A stretch of DNA of 64,000 bases from Thiobacillus denitrificans DSM 12475 (lineage in GTDB: Bacteria; Pseudomonadota; Gammaproteobacteria; Burkholderiales; Thiobacillaceae): assembly GCF_000376425.1 (NCBI RefSeq), contig NZ_AQWL01000002.1:1-64000 (forward strand), given 5' to 3'. Of this stretch, positions 1 to 7,401 are shown in pieces. Made by a program: the position numbers and the translations under genes. The notes below the pieces were generated by a model, which did not search any database, was not told the DNA's origin, and saw only the letters and a list, made by a program, of their open reading frames with translations. The number at the start of each line of letters is the position of its first letter. Within the stretch, counting starts at the first letter, position 1.

Positions 1-230
1 GATGCTAAAGCACGCGATATTTCTTCGCGTTCAGCTAATGTCAGCGTCAAGCTCGATCGGTGTCGTGGCGCCGGGCTTATCCCGCCGGTCTCAGCCAGTA
101 TGCGTTGTATGGATGAGTGGTTTCGATCAAACAACTGGGCGATCTGTTGAAGGGACTCCCCTTTCCTCCAACGTTCCCACATCAAGGCTTTCTGGCTTTC
201 CGTGTAATAGATCCGAGGTCTTCGTTTCAT
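1..230 (-). CDS. IS30-family transposase, N-terminal fragment (continues beyond window)
   Basis: Translating the minus strand from the ATG at 230 gives MKRRPRIYYTESQKALMWER and onward, about 76 residues before the window edge. This is the basic helix-turn-helix N-terminus of IS30 transposases: a W-x-x-W-x-x-G-x-S-x-x-x-I-A pattern with a second helix ending in SSIQRIL. An AAGGAG ribosome-binding site lies 8 bases upstream of the ATG. The catalytic DDE domain should lie left of the window. Nothing in the visible part is broken. Confidence 0.8.
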   Translation of the reverse strand, partial: MKRRPRIYYTESQKALMWERWRKGESLQQIAQLFDRNHSSIQRILAETGGISPAPRHRSSLTLTLAEREEISRALA

Positions 231-288
231 CTGCAACACTCCTTCTGCTTACGCAGTCTCTAGTGTGTTGCATCCACCGGTTGAATCC
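1..288 (-). mobile_element. IS30-family insertion sequence, one end only (runs off the left edge)
   Basis: The stretch holds the 5' part of an IS30-type transposase gene. At its right boundary is a sequence resembling IS30-family terminal repeats (an ACCGGTTGAAT core near 277-287). To the right, the reading frame of a different protein begins abruptly. The exact end is uncertain by several bases because the other terminal repeat and the target duplication lie outside the window. The family call rests on the transposase N-terminus. Confidence 0.7.
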
Positions 289-534
289 GCCGAAGTTCTC
301 CCGACACTCCTGAATCGCAACGATGTCGAACCAGTTAATCACTTCAGCGATGAGGGAGAGATCCTGGTCTCGGCGATGCTGGGCGCCGAGATTGGCGATG
401 TTCCATGTGGCAACGAGGAGTTTTCCCGCCTGCCGTTTTGGAATCCGGCGCGTTTTCTTGTGCTTCCGAAGCCAGCCCACCTCACCGGCAACGGCGTAAT
501 CGAACGCGAATTTCGGCTTCGGAAAAACAGGCAT
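288..534 (-). pseudogene. Endonuclease/exonuclease/phosphatase (DNase I-like) family protein, truncated by the IS element
   Basis: The frame from the ATG at 534 begins MPVFPKPKFAFDY and reaches the family's first conserved block, ATWNIANLG, followed by FDIVAIQECREN, where the N and E are metal-site residues. After about 81 codons the frame runs into the IS30 end and reads only IS sequence, stopping at 127. A full member is roughly 250-300 residues, so about two thirds is missing here; the rest may lie beyond the element. An upstream frame (704 to about 570) has a hydrophobic leader-like segment, but in a different frame. I chose 534 because homologues I know begin with a similar MP-x-FPKP start. 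The substrate is unknown. Confidence 0.65.
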
Positions 535-790
535 GTTCGATACCCCGGAAATTTGCCGCACATGCACTGCGCCGCCAGTGCGAGCGGGCCAAGATTAGCG
601 ATACACCCTAACAAGATAGCCAATATCCAAATGAAAACATCCCGGAACACCAGCACAGCACCAAAGGATACTGAATCGGCTTCGCGCAGTTCGATGTCGA
701 ACACAGCTCACGCTATCGATGTCAGACGTTCTGCTACGGAAAGTCACGACGATCATGCGAGCAGGTTACGGCCGCAGACGGTCCCGTTTC

Positions 791-2374
791 CTACAGCAGC
801 CACTCGATCGGAAGGCAGGACAGAATGCGGATTCCCCAGCGCTGGAACGTGCTGGTACCCGGCTCGGTCGCGTGGATAACGGTTCCATCCGGCCCCTGCT
901 CGCGCCAGTTGAGGCGGCCATCGTCCGTGAGCGCCACTTCATAGGCGCGCATGGGAATGTCGGTTTCGAACGCGCGGGAGACGGCGGCGGCAAGCCGGGG
1001 GCTCTCGATGACGAAGCCGAGCTCGGTGTTGAGGTGTATCGAGCGCGGATCGAAGTTGAACGAGCCGATGAACAGCCTGTGGTTGTCGACCGTGAAGGTC
1101 TTGGCGTGCAGGATCGATCCGCTGGATCGCAGCACATGGCCTTTGGCGCTGCCGCTGCCGCCTGAGCCGGCACCGACGAGCTTGCGGCGTGGCCGCTCGT
1201 TCCCTTCCGGGCCGCGCATTTCGAACAGGCGGATGCCGGCGCGCAGCAGGGCTTTGCGGCGTTCGGCATAGCCCGCATGGACGATCCACACATCCGTCGC
1301 TGCGAAGGCATTGGTGAAGATGGAGACATCCACGCCGCTCGCCGCAAGTCCCGAAAAGGCCTCGGCGCCGGCGCGGGTGGGCACAAAATAGCCGGAGATC
1401 AGCCGTACCTCGCGTTCGGGTCTGCCGATGGCCTCGTGCAGCGCGGTAGCCAGCAGCTTTTCCTTGTCGATGTCGCCGAGACCCTTGGCAGGATCGTCGC
1501 TGATCATGCGGATCGCCGCCCATTCGAATGGCAGCGATCCGGCGACCATCTGCTCGATGAACGGAAGCGCGCGGATCGCTTCCATATAGACGCGGGCAGC
1601 CGGGTCGCGCTCGACCAGCGAGGTCTGGCGGGCAAGGGCCTTTAGATCCCCGGCCGGCAGGATCCTGTCTGCGGGATAAGCAGACAGGCTCGACCAGTAG
1701 CGGTCGAAGTCGCGCGAGACGTCCTCCACGACCGGGCCGATCGCGAGCACGTCCATATCGGAGAACAGCGCTTCGTCGCGGGCGCCGAAATACTCGTCGC
1801 CGATGTTGCGGCCGCCGATGATCGTCGCCTGGTTGTCGGCAGTGAAGCTCTTGTTGTGCATCCGGCGATTGAGGCGCGGAAAATCGGTCAGATAACCGAC
1901 CAGCTTGGGATGCCGCACGACAAACTGGTTGAACAGGCGGATTTCGATATTGGGATGCAGGTCCAGCGCGGCCAGCACCGGATCGAGACCGGCGATGCCG
2001 TTGTCGTCAAGCAGCATGCGGACCCGCACGCCGCGATCGGCCGCCTCGTGCATGGCCTCCAGCATCAGGGTTCCGGACAGGTCGCCTTGCCAGATATAGT
2101 ATTGAATATCGAGGCTGCGAACCGCTGCGCGCGCGAGCAGGACGCGGGCGGCAAAGGCTTCGCGCCCGTTCGCCAGCATATGGACGCCGGATCGGCCCGG
2201 ATGCTCCGTGCATGCACTCGCGGTCCCGCGCCCCAACGGGGTATCCCCGGTATCGGTCAAGTAGACCGACGGCGCGCGCGGGTCGAGCGGAGGCAGGGGA
2301 TGGCGCAGCCTGGTCACGATCCCTGCGGTGATCAGAAAAAGGAATAGCGCGCCGATAAACTGGAGCAGCAGCAT
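791..2374 (-). CDS. Phospholipase D family protein, ClsC-like cardiolipin synthase
   Basis: The 527-residue protein has one N-terminal membrane segment (residues 2-21) and two HKD phosphodiesterase motifs: H173-x-K175-(x4)-D180 followed by GGRN, and H423-x-K425-(x4)-D430 followed by GSFNFDPRS. The pair defines the phospholipase D superfamily. The length and the long insertion between motifs match ClsC/YmdC-type cardiolipin synthases, which condense phosphatidylglycerol with phosphatidylethanolamine at the inner membrane. Substrate specificity cannot be read from sequence. A GAGGAAG ribosome-binding site precedes the ATG. A 48-codon ORF lies 26 bases upstream. Several members of this superfamily are generic, so the cardiolipin role is an inference. 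Confidence 0.8.
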   Translation of the reverse strand: MLLLQFIGALFLFLITAGIVTRLRHPLPPLDPRAPSVYLTDTGDTPLGRGTASACTEHPGRSGVHMLANGREAFAARVLLARAAVRSLDIQYYIWQGDLSGTLMLEAMHEAADRGVRVRMLLDDNGIAGLDPVLAALDLHPNIEIRLFNQFVVRHPKLVGYLTDFPRLNRRMHNKSFTADNQATIIGGRNIGDEYFGARDEALFSDMDVLAIGPVVEDVSRDFDRYWSSLSAYPADRILPAGDLKALARQTSLVERDPAARVYMEAIRALPFIEQMVAGSLPFEWAAIRMISDDPAKGLGDIDKEKLLATALHEAIGRPEREVRLISGYFVPTRAGAEAFSGLAASGVDVSIFTNAFAATDVWIVHAGYAERRKALLRAGIRLFEMRGPEGNERPRRKLVGAGSGGSGSAKGHVLRSSGSILHAKTFTVDNHRLFIGSFNFDPRSIHLNTELGFVIESPRLAAAVSRAFETDIPMRAYEVALTDDGRLNWREQGPDGTVIHATEPGTSTFQRWGIRILSCLPIEWLL

Positions 2375-2400
2375 CCGCTTCCTCGTGTCCCGGGATCGGC

Positions 2401-2547
2401 TTAACGCCGCCCCGGCCTGTGCAGGCCGGGCGCGAGCAGGACGGGAAAGATGCCCTGCAACAGCAAGCGGACAGCGGCGGCGATGGCGAGGAAGGCGGTG
2501 CCGGTCGGGATCGGGTCCGGTCCGGCCGTCTTGCCCGGGTTCGTCAT
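2401..2547 (-). CDS. Small single-span membrane protein, possible leader of the ClsC-like gene
   Basis: A 48-codon ORF starts at the ATG at 2547 (MTNPGKTAGPDP) and ends at the TAA at 2401. Residues 17-40 are continuously hydrophobic and would form one membrane helix, followed by a short basic tail (HRPGRR). It lies on the same strand as the phospholipase D gene with 26 bases between them. A GGAAG sits about 11 bases upstream of the ATG, which is slightly far. I do not recognise a family. Its size means chance cannot be excluded. Confidence 0.35.
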   Translation of the reverse strand: MTNPGKTAGPDPIPTGTAFLAIAAAVRLLLQGIFPVLLAPGLHRPGRR

Positions 2548-2823
2548 GGTCGGGTTTCTTCCGTTTTCCTCATCGCATCAATGCCTGGTCAATGACCATA
2601 TCGATGATCTTTTTTTCCACCCATCTCGCCACGCGCATGGAATGGCTGACCGGCCTTCTTCCCTCACCGCCACCACACGGCCATTATTTCGCAGGAAGCG
2701 GTGTAGGAGCGGAATAACGGCTAATCTATTGATTCCACAAAGAGAGGCGCGCCACTATTTTAACCTCCTGACAGCGTGCGCCGCGTGTCCAGGAGCGCGT
2801 CACGCGTTCGCCATGAGGCCAGC

Positions 2824-5670
2824 ATGAGATCACAATCGACCCGGGTCAGCGCGTCACCTCGCGATGTCAGCCCACCGCCCGCACCCGGCGATCCGTCCAC
2901 GCAGGATGCCGACGAAGTCGCCCGGATCCTGGGGGCCGACCTCGAGAACGGCCTGAGCACCGGCGAGGCGGCCCGCCGCCTCGCCCAGGATGGGCCGAAC
3001 GCGCTGCGCGCGGCACCCCCGATCCCACGCTGGCGGCGCATCCTGGCCCAGTTCCAGGACCCGTTGATTTACCTGCTGCTGGCGGCGATCGCCATCTCGC
3101 TGGTCGCCTGGCTGATCGAGGGCCGCATCGGCTGGCCGGTCGACGCGATCGTGATCGGGGTCATCGTGGCGATGAACGGCCTGCTTGGCTATGTGCAGGA
3201 AGCCAAGGCGCGCGACGCGGTGGCTGCGCTGGCGCGAATGACCGCGGTCACCTCGGCGGTGCTGCGCGACGGCCAGCTGCAGCGGATCCCGAGCGTGCAA
3301 CTGGTGCGCGGCGACCTGCTCGTGCTCGGTGAAGGCGACGCCGTCGGCGCCGATGCGCGACTGATTCAGGCGGCATCGCTGCGCGTGCAGGAGGCCTCGC
3401 TGACCGGCGAGAGCGAGGCCGTGCTGAAGGACGCCGCGACCCTGCCCGGCCCGGCAGCGCTCGGCGACCGGCTCGACATGGTGTTCAAGGGCACGGCCGT
3501 TGCACAGGGCAGCGGCCGCGCGGTGGTCACCGCAACCGGTATGGCCAGCCAGATGGGCGCGATCGCCGAGATGCTCGACGCCACCGAAGCAGAGTCGACG
3601 CCGCTGCAGAAGGAGGTCGCCAGGATCGGACGCATGCTCGGCATCGGCGTCGTCGTCATTGCGCTGATCGTCGTCGCAACGGTGTTCCTGGTCTTCGAGG
3701 TGCGCAGCGCCGCCGACGTCATCAACGTGCTGCTGCTCGGCGTCTCGCTGGCCGTGGCCGCGGTGCCCGAGGGGCTGCCGGCGATCCTGTCGGTGGTGCT
3801 CGCACTCGGCGTGCAACGAATGTCGCAGCGCAACGCGATCGTCAAGAACCTGTCGTCGGTCGAAACGCTGGGCTCGGCCTCGGTCATCTGCTCCGACAAG
3901 ACCGGCACCCTGACACGCTCGGAGATGACGATCGAGCGGTTGATGACCGCCTCGGGCACAGCCCGCATCACCGGCGTCGGCTACGTGCCGCAGGGCAGTG
4001 TCGAGGTCGACGGCGCAGCGCTGCAGGACGAAGCGCTGCGTGCTGAGGCGATCCTCGTGCTGAGCGGCGGCAGCCTGGCCGGCAATGCCCAGTTGCAGCA
4101 GACGAGCGACGGCGACTGGGTGATCCAGGGCGATCCGACCGAGGCGGCCTTCCTCGTCGCCGAACGCAAGCTCGGCGTGCACGCGCAGCGCGAACGGCGT
4201 TTCGAGCGCATCGGCGAGATTCCGTTCACCTCCGAACGCAAGATGATGTCCACCATCGAAGTGGACCACGAGCACGGCGACGAACGCATGCTGATTGCCA
4301 AGGGCGCCCCCGACGTGCTGCTGGAACGCTGCACGCACGCGCGCGTCGGCATGGACGTGGTGGCACTCGACGCCGCGCTGCGCCAGCGCATCCTGGCCGA
4401 CGTCGACGCGCTCACCGACGCCGCGCTGCGCACGTTGGCGGTCGCTTACCGTCCGCTGCGTGCCGACGAGGGCACCGGTTCACAAGACCTCGCGCAGATC
4501 GAACGCGACCTCGTCTTTGCCGGCACCGTCGGCATCATCGACCCGCCGCGCGAGGAAGCGGCACAGGCCATCGCCGAGGCTCACCGCGCCGGCATTCGCG
4601 TGATCATGATCACCGGCGATCACCCGCGCACGGCGGCGCGGATCGCCGCCGATCTCGGCATCGTCGAAGCCGGTGCGGCTGCGCTGACCGGGACCGATCT
4701 CGACAAGCTCGACGAAGCGGGCTTTGCCGAAGCGGTGCGCAGCACCTCGGTGTTCGCCCGCGTGGCGCCGGCCCACAAGCTGCGCATCGTCGACGCGCTG
4801 CAGGCCGACGGCAACGTCGTCGCGATGACCGGCGACGGCGTCAACGACGCGCCGGCATTGAAGTCGGCCGACATTGGCGTGGCGATGGGCGTCGCCGGCA
4901 CCGAGGTCACCAAGGAAGCCGCGCGGATGATCCTCGCCGACGACAACTTCGCGACGATCGTGCACGCCGTGCGCGAGGGGCGCGCCATCTTCGACAACAT
5001 CCGGAAGTTTCTGCGTTACCTGTTGTCGTCGAACATGGGAGAAGTGCTGACCGTGTTCCTCGGCGTCGTGCTGGCCGGCGTGATCGGCCTCAGCGGGCCG
5101 GATTCCGGCGGTGCCGTGGTGCTGCCGCTGCTGGCCACGCAGATCCTGTGGATCAACCTGATCACCGACTCCGGCCCCGCGCTGGCCATGGGCGTTGATC
5201 CCGAGACCGAGGATGTCATGGCGCGCAAGCCGCGCCCGCCGCAGCAACGGGTCATCGACGGCCGGATGTGGGCCGGAGTGCTGGAGATCGGTGCGGTGAT
5301 GGCGCTGGTCACGCTGCTGACGCTCGACCTGTACCTGCCGGGGGGGCTGATCGAAGGCACGCACGAGTTGGCCAATGCGCGCACCGCCGCGTTCACGACG
5401 CTGGTCTTCGCGCAGCTGTTCAACTGCTTCAACGCCCGCTCCGAATCGGTCAGCGCGTTCCGCCACCTGTTCGTCAACCCGTGGCTTTGGGGCGCGATCG
5501 CGCTGTCGGTCGTGCTGCAGGTGGCCGTCGTCCATGTCGGTTTCCTGAACACCGCGTTCGGCACGGTGCCGCTGACGCCCGACCAATGGCTGGTCTGCGT
5601 GGCGATGGCCAGCGTGGTACTCTGGTTCGAGGAACTGCGCAAGCTGGCGGCGCGGGTATTCGGCTGGTAG
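2824..5670 (+). CDS. Cation-transporting P-type ATPase, type II (probable Ca2+ pump)
   Basis: The 948-residue protein from ATG 2824 has the full P-type plan: cation-ATPase N-domain, actuator TGES at T194, M4 PEGLP at P315, phosphorylation site DKTGT at D358, hinge GDGVND near G670, and C-terminal helices including WINLITD. PEGLP in M4 with an N and D in M6 matches SERCA/PMCA-type Ca2+ ATPases, so ATP-driven Ca2+ (or Mn2+) export is the best guess. An in-frame GTG at 2776 could extend it by 16 residues. I prefer 2824 because a GAGG lies about 6 bases upstream and the extension is not family-like. It is a lone gene followed by a strong terminator. Confidence 0.85.
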   Translation: MRSQSTRVSASPRDVSPPPAPGDPSTQDADEVARILGADLENGLSTGEAARRLAQDGPNALRAAPPIPRWRRILAQFQDPLIYLLLAAIAISLVAWLIEGRIGWPVDAIVIGVIVAMNGLLGYVQEAKARDAVAALARMTAVTSAVLRDGQLQRIPSVQLVRGDLLVLGEGDAVGADARLIQAASLRVQEASLTGESEAVLKDAATLPGPAALGDRLDMVFKGTAVAQGSGRAVVTATGMASQMGAIAEMLDATEAESTPLQKEVARIGRMLGIGVVVIALIVVATVFLVFEVRSAADVINVLLLGVSLAVAAVPEGLPAILSVVLALGVQRMSQRNAIVKNLSSVETLGSASVICSDKTGTLTRSEMTIERLMTASGTARITGVGYVPQGSVEVDGAALQDEALRAEAILVLSGGSLAGNAQLQQTSDGDWVIQGDPTEAAFLVAERKLGVHAQRERRFERIGEIPFTSERKMMSTIEVDHEHGDERMLIAKGAPDVLLERCTHARVGMDVVALDAALRQRILADVDALTDAALRTLAVAYRPLRADEGTGSQDLAQIERDLVFAGTVGIIDPPREEAAQAIAEAHRAGIRVIMITGDHPRTAARIAADLGIVEAGAAALTGTDLDKLDEAGFAEAVRSTSVFARVAPAHKLRIVDALQADGNVVAMTGDGVNDAPALKSADIGVAMGVAGTEVTKEAARMILADDNFATIVHAVREGRAIFDNIRKFLRYLLSSNMGEVLTVFLGVVLAGVIGLSGPDSGGAVVLPLLATQILWINLITDSGPALAMGVDPETEDVMARKPRPPQQRVIDGRMWAGVLEIGAVMALVTLLTLDLYLPGGLIEGTHELANARTAAFTTLVFAQLFNCFNARSESVSAFRHLFVNPWLWGAIALSVVLQVAVVHVGFLNTAFGTVPLTPDQWLVCVAMASVVLWFEELRKLAARVFGW

Positions 5671-5755
5671 CGGGAAGTCAAGGGCGAAGCCGAACCCGCC
5701 GCGTCACCGCCGAACGCAGCGGCCGGTTTCTCTGCCCACGAGAACCAGGCCACAC

Positions 5756-5792
5756 ACATGCAAAAGCCCGGCATGGCCGGGCTTTTGCATGT
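5756..5792. terminator. Bidirectional rho-independent terminator
   Basis: A perfect inverted repeat has 17-bp arms (ACATGCAAAAGCCCGGC) and a 3-base loop. The A and T runs inside the arms provide a U-tract in both directions. It sits between the convergent P-type ATPase and PhnD-rhodanese genes and should end both transcripts. Confidence 0.85.
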
Positions 5793-5804
5793 TCAATGGG
5801 GAAG

Positions 5805-6947
5805 CTAGTTTTTCTTTGATTCAACCGCCAGCCCCGCTTCCTTCCACTCCGGGAAGCCGCCGCGGAACCAGTAGACATTTTTCCAGCCGGCCTGGATCGC
5901 CATGGTGGCGGACTTGTAGCTCTTCCAGCAGATGGTGCCGTCGCAATACATCATGAAGGGGGCATTCTTGTCCTTCGGCAGCCTGTTCAGTGCGAACTGG
6001 TCGTCCGCCGGGTCGAAACCGACTTCCTTGGCGCTGCCTTCATTGTAAGGAACGGAAATGGCGCCGGGAACATGGGCGGTTTCGTATTCTTCTTTCACCC
6101 GCACGTCGTAAACCGGCGTTTGTTTGGCAATCAGTGCCTGGGCCTCGGCAGCGCTGATGATCTTGGCACCGGGCAGGCTGGTGGGCGTGGTATTCAGCAT
6201 CGAGGCGACGCTTTTGAAATCGGCCCTGGTGGCGGTGGAGAGCGCGAGATTGAGGCTGTTGCCTTTCTGCAGGGTGGCGGCCAGCTTTTGCTGGGCGCCT
6301 GCCGATACGGTTTCAGGCTGTATGGTCAGCGCGCGCAGCGGCACCGATGCGCCAGTGAAAACGATGCGCCCGCCGTTGGCCGCAGTCCAGGTTTTGGCTT
6401 CCTCGGCGGAGGCGACCGCCAGGTCATAGCGGCCAAGCTTCAGCCCGTACAGCGGAGCCTCGGCCATGCGATGAAATTTGATTTCGGCAAAGTCGCTTTT
6501 GGCCAGTCCGCGGCTGTTGATCTCGCTGCGCGCCATGCTGCCCATCAGTGATTCGTAATCGGGAACGCCCAGTCTGGCGCGCGATTTGGCGCCCAGCGTA
6601 CCTTTGTAATCCGGGCCCGACACGAACGCGGCGGCGATCGTCGCGTTGGATTTGAGTATGGGCTCGAACTTGAATTTGCTGACGTTGGCGATCACTTGGG
6701 CGGGGCCGAACACCATGTCCAGCGTGCCGTCCTTGGCGTGCTTGATGGCGGCAAAGCCGCGCGTGTAATACTGCAGCCGGACCGGCTGGCCGAGCGCCCG
6801 TTCGACTTCGTTGGTGAAGGCGCGGTAGCGCTGGGTGGTATTGAAATCGGTGATCGATTCGTTTTGATCGAGCACCACGCCGAGCGTGAGCGGTGCGGCC
6901 TGGACAACAGCCGAGACCAGGAACAGGGACAGGATGGCTAAACGCAT
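5805..6947 (-). CDS. Exported PhnD-like binding domain fused to a rhodanese domain
   Basis: The 380-residue protein starts with a cleavable signal peptide (MRLAILSLFLVSAVVQA). Residues 20 to about 240 form a PhnD/TauA-type periplasmic ligand-binding domain (TLGVVLDQN near the start, then a DMVFGPAQV strand). From about 260 to the end it is a rhodanese domain with a candidate active-site loop, C335-DGTI-C340-WKS. Rhodaneses move sulfane sulfur; PhnD-type domains bind phosphonates, sulfonates or other small oxyanions. No permease or ATPase genes are next to it, so it may be a periplasmic sensor or sulfur carrier, not a transporter subunit. The ATG at 6947 has GGAG six bases upstream; the GTG at 6959 is less likely. 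Confidence 0.75.
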   Translation of the reverse strand: MRLAILSLFLVSAVVQAAPLTLGVVLDQNESITDFNTTQRYRAFTNEVERALGQPVRLQYYTRGFAAIKHAKDGTLDMVFGPAQVIANVSKFKFEPILKSNATIAAAFVSGPDYKGTLGAKSRARLGVPDYESLMGSMARSEINSRGLAKSDFAEIKFHRMAEAPLYGLKLGRYDLAVASAEEAKTWTAANGGRIVFTGASVPLRALTIQPETVSAGAQQKLAATLQKGNSLNLALSTATRADFKSVASMLNTTPTSLPGAKIISAAEAQALIAKQTPVYDVRVKEEYETAHVPGAISVPYNEGSAKEVGFDPADDQFALNRLPKDKNAPFMMYCDGTICWKSYKSATMAIQAGWKNVYWFRGGFPEWKEAGLAVESKKN

Positions 6948-7008
6948 GGTCGTCTCCACGGGATGACGTGGAGTTTAACGGCCAGCCCTATGGAAAGTTT
7001 AATTGCAG

Positions 7009-7401
7009 CTACGCGGGGATATTGGCTCGCCAGCGCTGCAAGGTGGCGCGCAACAGGTCTTCCTGTACCGGCAGCGTCAATGCGGCATCGATGCGCAGGC
7101 GGGCGCTGACTTTATCGAGCACGACCTGATGTGCCGTTTCGTAAAAAACCAGGATACGGGTGCCGGGCGCGCTTTGCACCGCGGCCAGCAGGGATTCGAG
7201 GTTGGACAGACGGTCGCGGAAATCCGTCTGGTGGTAAAAATCCGCCACGATGACCGCGGGCGGATTTTTGCGCACCAGGCTGATGGCCTTGCGCTCCGAC
7301 CACTCGGCGACGACCGTGTAACCCAGCTCCTGATACAGTTTTTTGTAGCCGGCCGTGCCGATGAAGGCGTTGACCATGAGCAGCACGGGCGAGCTGCTCA
7401 T
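7009..7401 (-). CDS. Degenerate response-regulator receiver-like protein downstream of topA
   Basis: The 130-residue protein has the alternating strand/helix pattern of a CheY-like receiver: PVLLMVNAF first strand, AVIVADF third strand (candidate phospho-acceptor D in VADF), RILVFYE fourth strand, DAALTLPVQ fifth. The acidic pair normally following the first strand is missing (VNAF) and the usual K-P of the last strand is L-P, so phosphorylation is doubtful. It overlaps the topA stop by 4 bases and so is translationally coupled to it. No output domain is present. The function is unknown. Confidence 0.6.
   Translation of the reverse strand: MSSSPVLLMVNAFIGTAGYKKLYQELGYTVVAEWSERKAISLVRKNPPAVIVADFYHQTDFRDRLSNLESLLAAVQSAPGTRILVFYETAHQVVLDKVSARLRIDAALTLPVQEDLLRATLQRWRANIPA

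Noticed and set aside
570-704. Hydrophobic leader-like segment in frame 704 to about 570 (minus strand)
   Set aside because: It resembles a signal peptide but is in a different frame from the EEP remnant, and the family usually lacks one. A frameshift is possible but not shown.
2854-4338. 494-residue ORF on the minus strand
   Set aside because: Antisense to the P-type ATPase with all its motifs intact.
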